Positions 33,768 to 41,696 of a DNA stretch of 64,000 nt are shown one piece after another. Source of the stretch: Streptomyces neyagawaensis. GTDB taxonomy: Bacteria; Actinomycetota; Actinomycetes; Streptomycetales; Streptomycetaceae. Below the pieces are notes generated by a model. The model saw nothing but the letters and a program-made list of their open reading frames with translations, searched no databases and was not told where the DNA came from. Where the stretch lies: positions 1 through 64,000 of the forward strand of contig NZ_JAMGBG010000097.1 in assembly GCF_023516595.1 (NCBI RefSeq). The letters are read 5' to 3'. The stretch's first letter is position 1. The number at the start of each line of letters is the position of its first letter. The translations under genes were made by a program, and so were the position numbers.

Positions 33768-35470
33768 AGCGGTACGACGACGAGGACGGCCGGTCCGCCG
33801 GGGAGCCCCTGGCCGAGATCGTGGACCTGCGGGTCGAGGTCGGCGGACGGGTGATCGTCGACGGGGTGGGGCTGCGGGCGCTGCCCGGCCGGGTGACCGC
33901 GCTGGTGGGTGCCTCGGGCAGCGGCAAGACCACCACCGGGTTGGCCCTGCTGGGTGAGTTCCCGGCGGGCGCGCGGGTCACCGGCCGCGTCCGTGTGGCG
34001 GCCGGCGGGCCGGTGGGGTACGTGCCGCAGCACCCGGCGGCCGTCCTCAACCCCGCCCGCCGGGTCTCGGCGCTGCTGATGGACATCGCCCGCGCCCAGG
34101 TGCGGGACCTGCCCCGGCCGGCACGCCGGGCGGCTGCCCGCGAGCGGGTCCTGCGGGCCCTCGCCGACGCGCAACTACCGGATGGGGAGACGCTGTTGCG
34201 GCGGTATCCGCATCAGCTGTCCGGTGGTCAGCAGCAGCGGGTCGTCCTCGCGCAGGCCCTGCTGCTCGGCGCCCGGGTCGTCGTGGCCGACGAGCCCACG
34301 ACCGGCCAGGACGCCCTGACGAAGAGCCGGGTCGTCGACCAGTTGGCGGCCGTCGCGGCCCGCGGCTTCGCGGTGGTGCTGCTCAGCCATGACCTGGACG
34401 TCGTCCGCGCGCTCGCCGACGAGATCCACGTCATGCGGGCCGGCCGGATCGTGGAGTCGGGCCGGGCACAGCGGGTGTGGCTCGCGCCCCGACATGAGTG
34501 GACCCGCGAACTCCTCCGGTCCAGGCCCTCGTTGCCGGACACGACGGAGCCGGACCGTCCCGAGGACGCGACGGAGAAGGGCCGTCCCGAGGATGCGGAG
34601 GAGCAAGGCCGCCCCAAGGAGGGGGCGGAGCCAGACCGTCCCGAAGACGCGACGGAGCAGGGCCGTCCCAAGGCCGCAGCGGTGCCCGTGCTGCGCGTGC
34701 GGAACCTCATCGCCCGGCACCGGGACGGCTCCCGGCGGGGGGCGGCCGTGGCCGTGCGGGCATCCGAACTCGCCCTGTACGCCGGGCAGTGCCTGGCCGT
34801 GGTGGGCCGGTCGGGCAGCGGCAAGACCACCCTCGCCCGCTGTCTGGCGGGGCTGCACCGCGACCACGACGGCGAGGTCCTCCTCGACAGCGCTCCCCTG
34901 CCGCGCAGCCTCCGGGACCGGCGCCGGGATCAACTGGCGGCCGTGCAGTACGTGTTCCAGGACGCCCGCGCCGCCTTCGACGAGCACCGCCCGGTGCTGT
35001 CCCAGGTCGCGCGGACGGCGGTCCGGCTGCGCGGCGCCGACCCCGGCGCGGCGGAGGCCGAGGCGCTCACCACGCTGGCCCGCCTGGGCCTGCCGGCGGA
35101 GCTGGTGCGCCGCCGCCCGGCCCGGCTGTCCGGCGGGGAACTCCAGCGCGCCGCCCTGGCCCGTGCCCTCCTGGCCCAACCGCGCGTCCTCCTCTGCGAC
35201 GAGATCACCTCCGGGCTCGACACCGTCACCCGGCGGGGCATCCTCGACGTCCTCACCGCACTGCTCGACGGCGACGACGGCCTCTCCCTGGTTCTGATCA
35301 CCCACGACCTGGACACGGCGGCCGTCGCCCATCGCGTCGCCGTCCTGGACGACGGACAGATCGTCGAACAGGGCCCCACTCACCGGATCCTGACGGCGCC
35401 GCGCCACCCGTTCACCGCCTCCCTCACGGCCGCAGCCGCACCACGGGGACGTGCCACGGGCCCAGGGTGA
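33764..35470 (+). CDS. Fused double ABC ATPase (DppD-DppF type) of the importer
   Basis: This is one polypeptide of about 568 residues with two ATPase domains, replacing the separate DppD and DppF of most importers. Domain 1 has Walker A GASGSGKTTTG, signature LSGGQQQRV and Walker B VVVADEPT. Domain 2 has GRSGSGKTTLA, LSGGELQRA and VLLCDEIT. The linker (residues 262-306) is five 9-residue repeats of the type EPDRPEDAT. GTG 33764 overlaps the permease stop. It is the last gene of the operon and is followed by a strong terminator. Confidence 0.92.
   Translation: MKRYDDEDGRSAGEPLAEIVDLRVEVGGRVIVDGVGLRALPGRVTALVGASGSGKTTTGLALLGEFPAGARVTGRVRVAAGGPVGYVPQHPAAVLNPARRVSALLMDIARAQVRDLPRPARRAAARERVLRALADAQLPDGETLLRRYPHQLSGGQQQRVVLAQALLLGARVVVADEPTTGQDALTKSRVVDQLAAVAARGFAVVLLSHDLDVVRALADEIHVMRAGRIVESGRAQRVWLAPRHEWTRELLRSRPSLPDTTEPDRPEDATEKGRPEDAEEQGRPKEGAEPDRPEDATEQGRPKAAAVPVLRVRNLIARHRDGSRRGAAVAVRASELALYAGQCLAVVGRSGSGKTTLARCLAGLHRDHDGEVLLDSAPLPRSLRDRRRDQLAAVQYVFQDARAAFDEHRPVLSQVARTAVRLRGADPGAAEAEALTTLARLGLPAELVRRRPARLSGGELQRAALARALLAQPRVLLCDEITSGLDTVTRRGILDVLTALLDGDDGLSLVLITHDLDTAAVAHRVAVLDDGQIVEQGPTHRILTAPRHPFTASLTAAAAPRGRATGPG
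34547..34681 (+). repeat. 27-bp tandem repeat encoding the ATPase linker
   Basis: Five in-frame 27-bp units encode EPDRPEDAT, EKGRPEDAE, EQGRPKEGA, EPDRPEDAT and EQGRPKAAA. They form the charged tether between the two ATPase domains, and the third and fifth units have diverged most. Confidence 0.88.
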
Positions 35471-35494
35471 CGAACCTCATCAGCCGTCCTCCCG

Positions 35495-35542
35495 GCGGCC
35501 CCGTCCCCCGCGTCCAGATGCGACGCGAGGGACGGCGGCCGC
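35495..35542. terminator. Bidirectional hairpin terminator after the Zur-box operon
   Basis: A long inverted repeat spans 35495-35542. GCGGCCCCGTCCC pairs with GGGACGG and GGCCGC across one bulged C. After a C-A mismatch, CGCGTC pairs with GACGCG around a 7-base loop (19 pairs in all). It lies between the convergent ABC operon and pyruvate carboxylase genes. Confidence 0.83.
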
Positions 35543-35583
35543 AGGGGCGGCGAACGGACGGACGCGGGTGTCGCCGTTCCCGC

Positions 35584-38500
35584 TCAGCGGATCTCGGCGA
35601 GGAGGTCTCCGCCCTCCACCTGCTGGATCCGGTTGATGGCGAGCCGGGACACCCGTCCGCCCTTCGGGGCGGTGATCGCGGCCTCCATCTTCATGGCCTC
35701 GATGGTGGCGACGGTGGCGCCGGACTCGACCTCGTCGCCCTCGGCGACCGCGAGGGTCACCACTCCCGCGAACGGGGCGGCGACATGGCCGGGGTCGGAG
35801 CGGTCGGCCTTCTCGGTGGTGGGGATGTCCGAGGAGGCGGCGACGTCACGGACCTGGATGGGCCGCAGCTGGCCGTTGAGGGTGGCCATCACGGTGCGCA
35901 TACCGCGCTCGTCGGCCTCACCCACGGCCTCCAGGCCGATCAGGAGCCGCACACCGGGCTCCAGGTCGACGGCGTACTCCTTGCCGGGGCCGAGCCCGTA
36001 GAAGAAGTCCTTGCTGTCGAGGACGCTGGTGTCGCCGTACGTCTGCCGGTGCGTCTCGAACTCGCGGGTCGGGGCGGGGAACAGCAGCCGGTTGAGGGTG
36101 GCGCGCCGGTCCTTCTCCAGGCCCTCGCGGTCCTCGTCGGTCAGCTCCTGCACGGGCTTGGCCTCGCCGCGGCCCTGGAGGGCCTTGGTGCGGAACGGCT
36201 CGGGCCAGCCGCCGGGCGGGGTGCCGAGTTCACCGCGGAGGAAGCCGATGACGGAGTCGGGGATGTCGAACCGGTCGGGGGTGGCCTCGAAGTCGGCCGG
36301 TGCCACCCCGGCGCCGACCAGGTGCAGGGCGAGGTCGCCGACCACCTTCGACGAGGGGGTGACCTTCACGAGGTGGCCGAGGATGCGGTCGGCGGCGGTG
36401 TACATCGCCTCGATGTCCTCGAAGCGGTCGCCGAGGCCGAGCGCCACGGCCTGCGTGCGCAGGTTGGAGAGCTGGCCGCCGGGGATCTCGTGGTCGTAGA
36501 CACGGCCGGTCGGTGAGGCGAGACCGGCCTCGAAGGGGGCGTAGATCTTGCGGACGCTCTCCCAGTAGGGCTCCAGGTCGCCGACGGCCCTGAGGTCGAG
36601 GCCGGTGGGCCGGTCGGAGTGGTCGGTGGCGGCGACGATCGCCGACAGGGAGGGCTGCGAGGTCGTCCCGGCCATGGACGCCACGGCCCCGTCGACGGCG
36701 TCGGCGCCGGCCTGGATCGCGGCGAGGTAGGTGGCGAGCTGGCCGCCCGCGGTGTCGTGGGTGTGGATGTGGACCGGCAGGTCGAACTCGCGGCGCAGCG
36801 CGGACACCAGCTTGGTGGCGGCCGGGGCGCGCAGCAGGCCCGCCATGTCCTTGACGGCGAGGACATGGGCGCCGGCCTCGACGATCTGCTCGGCGAGCCG
36901 CAGGTAGTAGTCGAGGGTGTAGAGCTTCTCCGCCGGGTCGGACAGGTCGGAGGTGTAGCAGAGGGCGACCTCGGCGACCGCCGTCCCGGTGGCCCGTACG
37001 GCGTCGATCGCGGGCCGCATCTGGCTGACGTCGTTGAGCGCGTCGAAGATGCGGAAGATGTCGATGCCGGTCTGCGCGGCCTCCTCGACGAAGGCGTCGG
37101 TCACCTCCGTCGGGTACGGGGTGTAGCCGACGGTGTTGCGGCCCCGCAGCAGCATCTGGAGGCAGATGTTGGGCACGGCCTCGCGGAAGGCGGCCAGCCG
37201 CTCCCAGGGGTCCTCGGCGAGGAACCTGAGGGCGACGTCGTAGGTGGCGCCGCCCCAGCACTCCAGGGAGAGCAGCTGCGGCAGGGTCCGCGCCACGACG
37301 GGCGCGACGGCGAGCATGTCCTTGGTGCGGACGCGGGTCGCGAGCAGCGACTGGTGGGCGTCGCGGAACGTGGTGTCGGTGACGCCGATGGTCGGCGACT
37401 GGCGCAGCCAGCCCGCGAAGCCCTCCGGGCCCAGTTCGACGAGCTTCTGCTTGGATCCGGCGGGTGGCTGCTCGGCGGGCACGGCGGGGATCTTGCCGGC
37501 CGGGTCGATGAGCGCGGGCCGCTCGCCGTGCGGCTTGTTGACCGTCACGTCCGCCAGGTAGGTGAGGAGCTTCGTGCCCCGGTCGGCGGAGTGGCGGGAG
37601 GTGAGCAGATGCGGGCGCTGCTCGATGAACGACGTCGTGACGCGGCCCGCCTGGAAGTCCGGGTCGTCGAGGACGGCCTGGAGGAACGGGATGTTCGTGG
37701 CGACACCGCGGATGCGGAACTCGGCGACGGCGCGCCGGGCCCGGTTGACCGCGGTGGTGAAGTCCCGGCCCCGGCAGGTGAGCTTGACCAGCATCGAGTC
37801 GAAGTGCGCGCTGATCTCGGTACCGGCGTGCGTCGTACCACCGTCGAGGCGGATGCCGGAGCCGCCGGGCGAGCGGTAGGCGCTGATGCGGCCGGTGTCC
37901 GGGCGGAAGCCGTTCGCCGGGTCCTCGGTGGTGATACGGCACTGGAGGGCGGCGCCGCGCAGGGTGACCGTCTCCTGGGAGAGCCCGAGGTCGGCGAGGG
38001 TCGCGCCGGCGGCGATGCGCAGCTGGGACTGCACGAGGTCGACGTCGGTGACCTCCTCGGTCACCGTGTGCTCGACCTGGATGCGGGGGTTCATCTCGAT
38101 GAAGACGTGGTTGCCGTCGCGGTCGAGGAGGAACTCGACGGTGCCCGCGTTGCGGTAGCCGATCTCCCGGGCGAACCGTACGGCGTCGGCGCAGATCCGG
38201 TCCCGCAGCTCCGGGTCGAGGTTCGGGGCGGGCGCCAGCTCGATGACCTTCTGGTGGCGGCGCTGCACCGAACAGTCCCGCTCGAACAGGTGCATGACGT
38301 TGCCGTGGCCGTCGGCGAGGATCTGCACCTCGATGTGGCGGGGCTCGACGACGGCCTTCTCCAGGAAGACGGTCGGGTCGCCGAACGCGGACGCGGCCTC
38401 GCGGGACGCCGCCTCGATGGCCTCGCGCAGCGCCGCGGGGTCCTCGACGCGGCGCATGCCGCGCCCGCCGCCGCCGGCGACCGCCTTCACGAACACCGGG

Positions 38501-38958
38501 AAGCCGATGTCGTCGGCGGCGCGCACCAGTTCGTCCACGTCGGTGGAGGGTTCGGAGGACCCGAGGACCGGTACGCCGGCCGCGCGGGCGGCGGCGACGG
38601 CGCGGGCCTTGTTGCCCGTCAGCTCCAGGATGTGGGCGCTCGGTCCGACGAACGTGATGCCCGCCTCCTCGCACGCACGCGCGAGTTCGGGGTTCTCGGA
38701 CAGGAAGCCGTACCCCGGGTAGACGGCGTCGGCGCCGGCCCGGCGGGCCGCGCGCATGATCTCGTCGACGGAGAGATACGCCCGTACGGGATGGCCCGGC
38801 TCACCGATCTCGTAGGCCTCGTCGGCCTTGAGCCGGTGCAGCGAGTTGCGGTCCTCGTGGGGGAAGACGGCGACCGTCCGCGCGCCCACTTCATACCCGG
38901 CGCGGAACGCGCGGATCGCGATCTCGCCACGGTTGGCGACCAGTACCTTGCGGAGCAT
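35584..38958 (-). CDS. pyc: Pyruvate carboxylase
   Basis: This biotin enzyme (about 1124 residues) converts pyruvate, bicarbonate and ATP to oxaloacetate, the main anaplerotic route. The biotin carboxylase domain (about 1-460) has the ATP loop KAVAGGGGRGMR, HIEVQILADGHGN and EMNPRIQVEHTVTE. The carboxyltransferase domain (about 520-800) has TDTTFRDAHQSLLATR and LLSLECWGGATYDV. The C-terminal biotinyl domain has TIEAMKMEAAI with the biotinylated Lys. The ATG at 38958-38956 is preceded by AGGG and matches the family N-terminus MLRKVLVANRGEIA. Full length and intact. Confidence 0.97.
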   Translation of the reverse strand: MLRKVLVANRGEIAIRAFRAGYEVGARTVAVFPHEDRNSLHRLKADEAYEIGEPGHPVRAYLSVDEIMRAARRAGADAVYPGYGFLSENPELARACEEAGITFVGPSAHILELTGNKARAVAAARAAGVPVLGSSEPSTDVDELVRAADDIGFPVFVKAVAGGGGRGMRRVEDPAALREAIEAASREAASAFGDPTVFLEKAVVEPRHIEVQILADGHGNVMHLFERDCSVQRRHQKVIELAPAPNLDPELRDRICADAVRFAREIGYRNAGTVEFLLDRDGNHVFIEMNPRIQVEHTVTEEVTDVDLVQSQLRIAAGATLADLGLSQETVTLRGAALQCRITTEDPANGFRPDTGRISAYRSPGGSGIRLDGGTTHAGTEISAHFDSMLVKLTCRGRDFTTAVNRARRAVAEFRIRGVATNIPFLQAVLDDPDFQAGRVTTSFIEQRPHLLTSRHSADRGTKLLTYLADVTVNKPHGERPALIDPAGKIPAVPAEQPPAGSKQKLVELGPEGFAGWLRQSPTIGVTDTTFRDAHQSLLATRVRTKDMLAVAPVVARTLPQLLSLECWGGATYDVALRFLAEDPWERLAAFREAVPNICLQMLLRGRNTVGYTPYPTEVTDAFVEEAAQTGIDIFRIFDALNDVSQMRPAIDAVRATGTAVAEVALCYTSDLSDPAEKLYTLDYYLRLAEQIVEAGAHVLAVKDMAGLLRAPAATKLVSALRREFDLPVHIHTHDTAGGQLATYLAAIQAGADAVDGAVASMAGTTSQPSLSAIVAATDHSDRPTGLDLRAVGDLEPYWESVRKIYAPFEAGLASPTGRVYDHEIPGGQLSNLRTQAVALGLGDRFEDIEAMYTAADRILGHLVKVTPSSKVVGDLALHLVGAGVAPADFEATPDRFDIPDSVIGFLRGELGTPPGGWPEPFRTKALQGRGEAKPVQELTDEDREGLEKDRRATLNRLLFPAPTREFETHRQTYGDTSVLDSKDFFYGLGPGKEYAVDLEPGVRLLIGLEAVGEADERGMRTVMATLNGQLRPIQVRDVAASSDIPTTEKADRSDPGHVAAPFAGVVTLAVAEGDEVESGATVATIEAMKMEAAITAPKGGRVSRLAINRIQQVEGGDLLAEIR

Positions 38959-39140
38959 CCCTGATCCCTTCGGCCTGCGATGAGGAACACCATGGTCGCG
39001 GCAATGTAGCCCACATGCCATGAGAGTCGTGTCACTGAGTGCCAGTATTTTTCGGACTGATGCGGAGGAAGGGATCGAATCCTCGGTGAAGGATGCGGTC
39101 GATCCCTGTCCCACAGTGCCATCGAACGCCGGACGGGTGG
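38959..39140. other. Upstream region of pyc
   Basis: This 182-bp stretch separates pyc from the minisatellite. It is less GC-rich than its surroundings (a CCAGTATTTTTCGG segment near 39040) and probably holds the pyc promoter, although no convincing pair of hexamers was identified. No gene is supported here. Confidence 0.45.
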
Positions 39141-39815
39141 CCGGTTTCGTATGCGGTGCGCGTGGCTGGTCTCGTACGCGGTGCGCGTGGCTGGTCTCGT
39201 ACGCGGTGCGCGTGGCTGGTCTCGTACGCGGTGCGCGTGGCTGGTCTCGTACGCGGTGCGCGTGGCTGGTCTCGTACGCGGTGCGCGTGGCTGGTCTCGT
39301 ACGCGGTGCGCGTGGCTGGTCTCGTACGCGGTGCGCGTGGCTGGTCTCGTACGCGGTGCGCGTGGCTGGTCTCGTACGCGGTGCGCGTGGCTGGTCTCGT
39401 ACGCGGTGCGCGTGGCTGGTCTCGTACGCGGTGCGCGTGGCTGGTCTCGTACGCGGTGCGCGTGGCTGGTCTCGTACGCGGTGCGCGTGGCTGGTCTCGT
39501 ACGCGGTGCGCGTGGCTGGTCTCGTACGCGGTGCGCGTGGCTGGTCTCGTACGCGGTGCGCGTGGCTGGTCTCGTACGCGGTGCGCGTGGCTGGTCTCGT
39601 ACGCGGTGCGCGTGGCTGGTCTCGTACGCGGTGCGCGTGGCTGGTCTCGTACGCGGTGCGCGTGGCTGGTCTCGTACGCGGTGCGCGTGGCTGGTCTCGT
39701 ACGCGGTGCGCGTGGCTGGTCTCGTACGCGGTGCGCGTGGCTGGTCTCGTACGCGGTGCGCGTGGCTGGTCTCGTACGCGGTGCGCGTGGCTGTTCTCGT
39801 ATGCCGGGCGCGGGC
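39141..39815. repeat. Minisatellite: 25 perfect copies of a 25-bp unit plus two degenerate end copies
   Basis: The unit begins CTGGTCTCGTACGCG and ends GTGCGCGTGG. Copies from 39166 to 39790 are identical (625 bp). One degenerate copy precedes them (39141-39165) and one follows (39791-39815). The period is not a multiple of three, so the array is open in all three frames on both strands and yields spurious 25-residue repeat proteins. No ribosome site or domain supports translation. Each unit contains the palindrome CGTACG. It lies upstream of pyc and downstream of the SMI1-like gene. Confidence 0.97.
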
Positions 39816-39997
39816 GCCGGATGAGGTCGCGCGTTGTCGGTAGTGCTCAGCGAAGCGGCACGTCGTCCCCCTGACAAGCACGGGCGCAGCCCCGGCCGCT
39901 TTTCAGGGGCGCGGGGCGGTGACACATGCGGCTCCGCCGCGTGGGCGCGAACAACCCCCACCCACCCGCACCCGCCATACGAACGCGCACCCCCGAG
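39816..39997. repeat. Likely dispersed Streptomyces intergenic repeat with a small hairpin
   Basis: The segment around 39880-39975 (CAGCCCCGGCCGCTTTTCAG, GGGGCGCGGGG, then ATGCGGCTCCGCCGCGT and a C/A-rich run) resembles a sequence that recurs between genes in many streptomycete genomes, as far as I remember. The part at 39926-39942 folds as a 7-pair hairpin with a TCC loop. It follows the SMI1-like gene end and might help end transcription. Confidence 0.45.
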
Positions 39998-41542
39998 TCA
40001 CTGGGCGCCCGGCACTACGCCGATCGGCCCGAGGTCGCCCTCCACGCGGGTCCGGATGATCGGCGGGCGGTTCCAGAGGGCGAGGATCTCGTTGGCGAGG
40101 TCGACGACGGGCAGCGGGTCGGCGTCGCGGCGGGGCTCGACAGAGGCGGCGAGCAGGGTGCGCGGGACCGCCTCGGCGTCGAGGAGGACGCGCCAGTCCT
40201 CGGGGCAGAGCTGGAGGTACTCCAGCCTGGTGAGCCGGCTGATCTCCAGCGGGTCGGCGAGGGTGCCGGGGTAGGCGGCGAGGGTGCGCAGGCGAGGCAG
40301 TCCGACGACGGGGGCGAGACTGAGCGGCTCGTCCTCCCAGACGCCGATGCTGAGGACCTCCAGTCCGGGGTGGGCGGCGGCCTCGACCCCCGGCACACCG
40401 CGGAAGTTGACGTGGGCCACTACGGGCGGCCCGTCGTCGGCGCGACGGCGGCGGTTCTGCAGGGGCCCGCGCAGCACCAGGTCGGTGAGGGAATCGGCGA
40501 CCAGGCTCGCGCCGATGTTCTCCTCATGGCTCAGGATGATGATCTGCCCGACGTGTCCGCCCGGTCCGGGGGTCAGGTCGACCGCGAGGCGGTCGCCCCC
40601 GCCGTTGTCGCCGAAGGCGACCCAGCCGGGCGAGCCGACGAGTCCCTGCACCGCGGCGTCGGGCGGGGTGAGGACCGCCTCCTTCGCGGCGAACCGCCAC
40701 AGGGAGGGCCGGGAGGCCACGTCGGCCACATACAGCTCGTCCAGGGAGAACAGTTCGCAGCCGACCGCCTCGTACTCCCGCTCGGCCGCCGTGTCGCCCT
40801 CGGCGTGGTCCTGCCAGCGAGCCCGCGTCACCCGGTACAGCACCTTGAGTTCGTCGGGCAGGGGAACGCCGAGGCGCTTCTCGGCGGCGGCGATCTCCTC
40901 GTCCGTGGCACCGATGGCGCCGGGCATCCGCTCACGCAGTTCCCGCTCCAGCAGCTCCAGGTCCGCGGTCGGGGCCGGGGCGGCGCCGGGGACGGGTTCG
41001 GGCAAGCGGCGCCAGGGCTCCGGGAGAGCGCCCTCGACCAGGAGCAGCGAGCCGGGGTGCGGGCTGCCGACGCCGGACTCCACGGCGGGACTCGGTCCGA
41101 GCAGCCGGAGCACGGCCGTGCCGGTGGGTGCGATCGCCGCGGTGAACGAGACCCCGTCGATGCCGGTGTCGGTGAGCGCGTCCTGGACCCGCCGTACCGC
41201 GTCGAACTCGTCCTGCATGTCCTCGATCCGGGACGCCCGGCCCGGTTTCGGGGTGCGCCGCCGCACGGGCACGCTCCAGGCGCCCCGGCTGATCTGCCCG
41301 GCCACCTGGTGCCCGGCCGCCGCCCGCTCGTTGCCGTCCCGCAGCACCCTCAACAGCGGTTGCCAGGTGGTGAAGTCGCGGAGCGTGGACAAGGGGACCT
41401 CCGGAGGTTCCGTCGAGCGGGGCCCGGCGATTGTCGCGGGCGACGGCAGGGGGTCCGGCTCCCACCCCGCCGTTGAAGCGCTTCCGGCCGCGTACCGGGT
41501 GACGGGGACGGCCCCCGGCGGACGTGGCCGAGTGCCGTTCAC
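39998..41542 (-). CDS. SMI1/KNR4-domain protein
   Basis: This soluble protein of about 514 residues has a SMI1/KNR4 (SUKH-type) domain in its middle: ATDEEIAAAEKRLGVPLPDELKVLYRVT, then PGWVAFGDNGGGDRLAVDL and GQIIILSHE. The C-terminal part, with LSIGVWEDEPLSLAPVVGLPRLRTL and LTRLEYLQL, resembles leucine-rich-repeat-like strands. SUKH proteins are often immunity proteins against contact-dependent toxins, but many streptomycete versions stand alone, and no toxin gene is adjacent. GTG 41542 is chosen with a weak AGG site. GTG 41590 is an in-frame alternative. Confidence 0.82.
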   Translation of the reverse strand: MNGTRPRPPGAVPVTRYAAGSASTAGWEPDPLPSPATIAGPRSTEPPEVPLSTLRDFTTWQPLLRVLRDGNERAAAGHQVAGQISRGAWSVPVRRRTPKPGRASRIEDMQDEFDAVRRVQDALTDTGIDGVSFTAAIAPTGTAVLRLLGPSPAVESGVGSPHPGSLLLVEGALPEPWRRLPEPVPGAAPAPTADLELLERELRERMPGAIGATDEEIAAAEKRLGVPLPDELKVLYRVTRARWQDHAEGDTAAEREYEAVGCELFSLDELYVADVASRPSLWRFAAKEAVLTPPDAAVQGLVGSPGWVAFGDNGGGDRLAVDLTPGPGGHVGQIIILSHEENIGASLVADSLTDLVLRGPLQNRRRRADDGPPVVAHVNFRGVPGVEAAAHPGLEVLSIGVWEDEPLSLAPVVGLPRLRTLAAYPGTLADPLEISRLTRLEYLQLCPEDWRVLLDAEAVPRTLLAASVEPRRDADPLPVVDLANEILALWNRPPIIRTRVEGDLGPIGVVPGAQ

Positions 41543-41696
41543 CAACCTGACCGGCACCGTACGTCGGATCGGACCTGTCGGATCGGGCACGACAGTGATA
41601 CGGAAGTGACAGAAACCGCGTACATGACGCCCGGCTGAGCTAGCCTCGACTCCTGAAAGCGAACTGACGTACGCGGAACGTGACTTCGGGGGTGTT

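Noticed and set aside
36619..38964. A 781-codon open frame opposite pyruvate carboxylase
   Set aside because: Antisense shadow of a conserved enzyme; no domain or ribosome site.
39141..39815. CRISPR array
   Set aside because: The 25-bp units are directly adjacent with no spacers, and no cas gene is present.
39020..39961. Long repeat proteins in several frames across the minisatellite
   Set aside because: The 25-bp period is not a multiple of three and lacks stops, so every frame is open automatically. There is no ribosome site, codon bias or domain.
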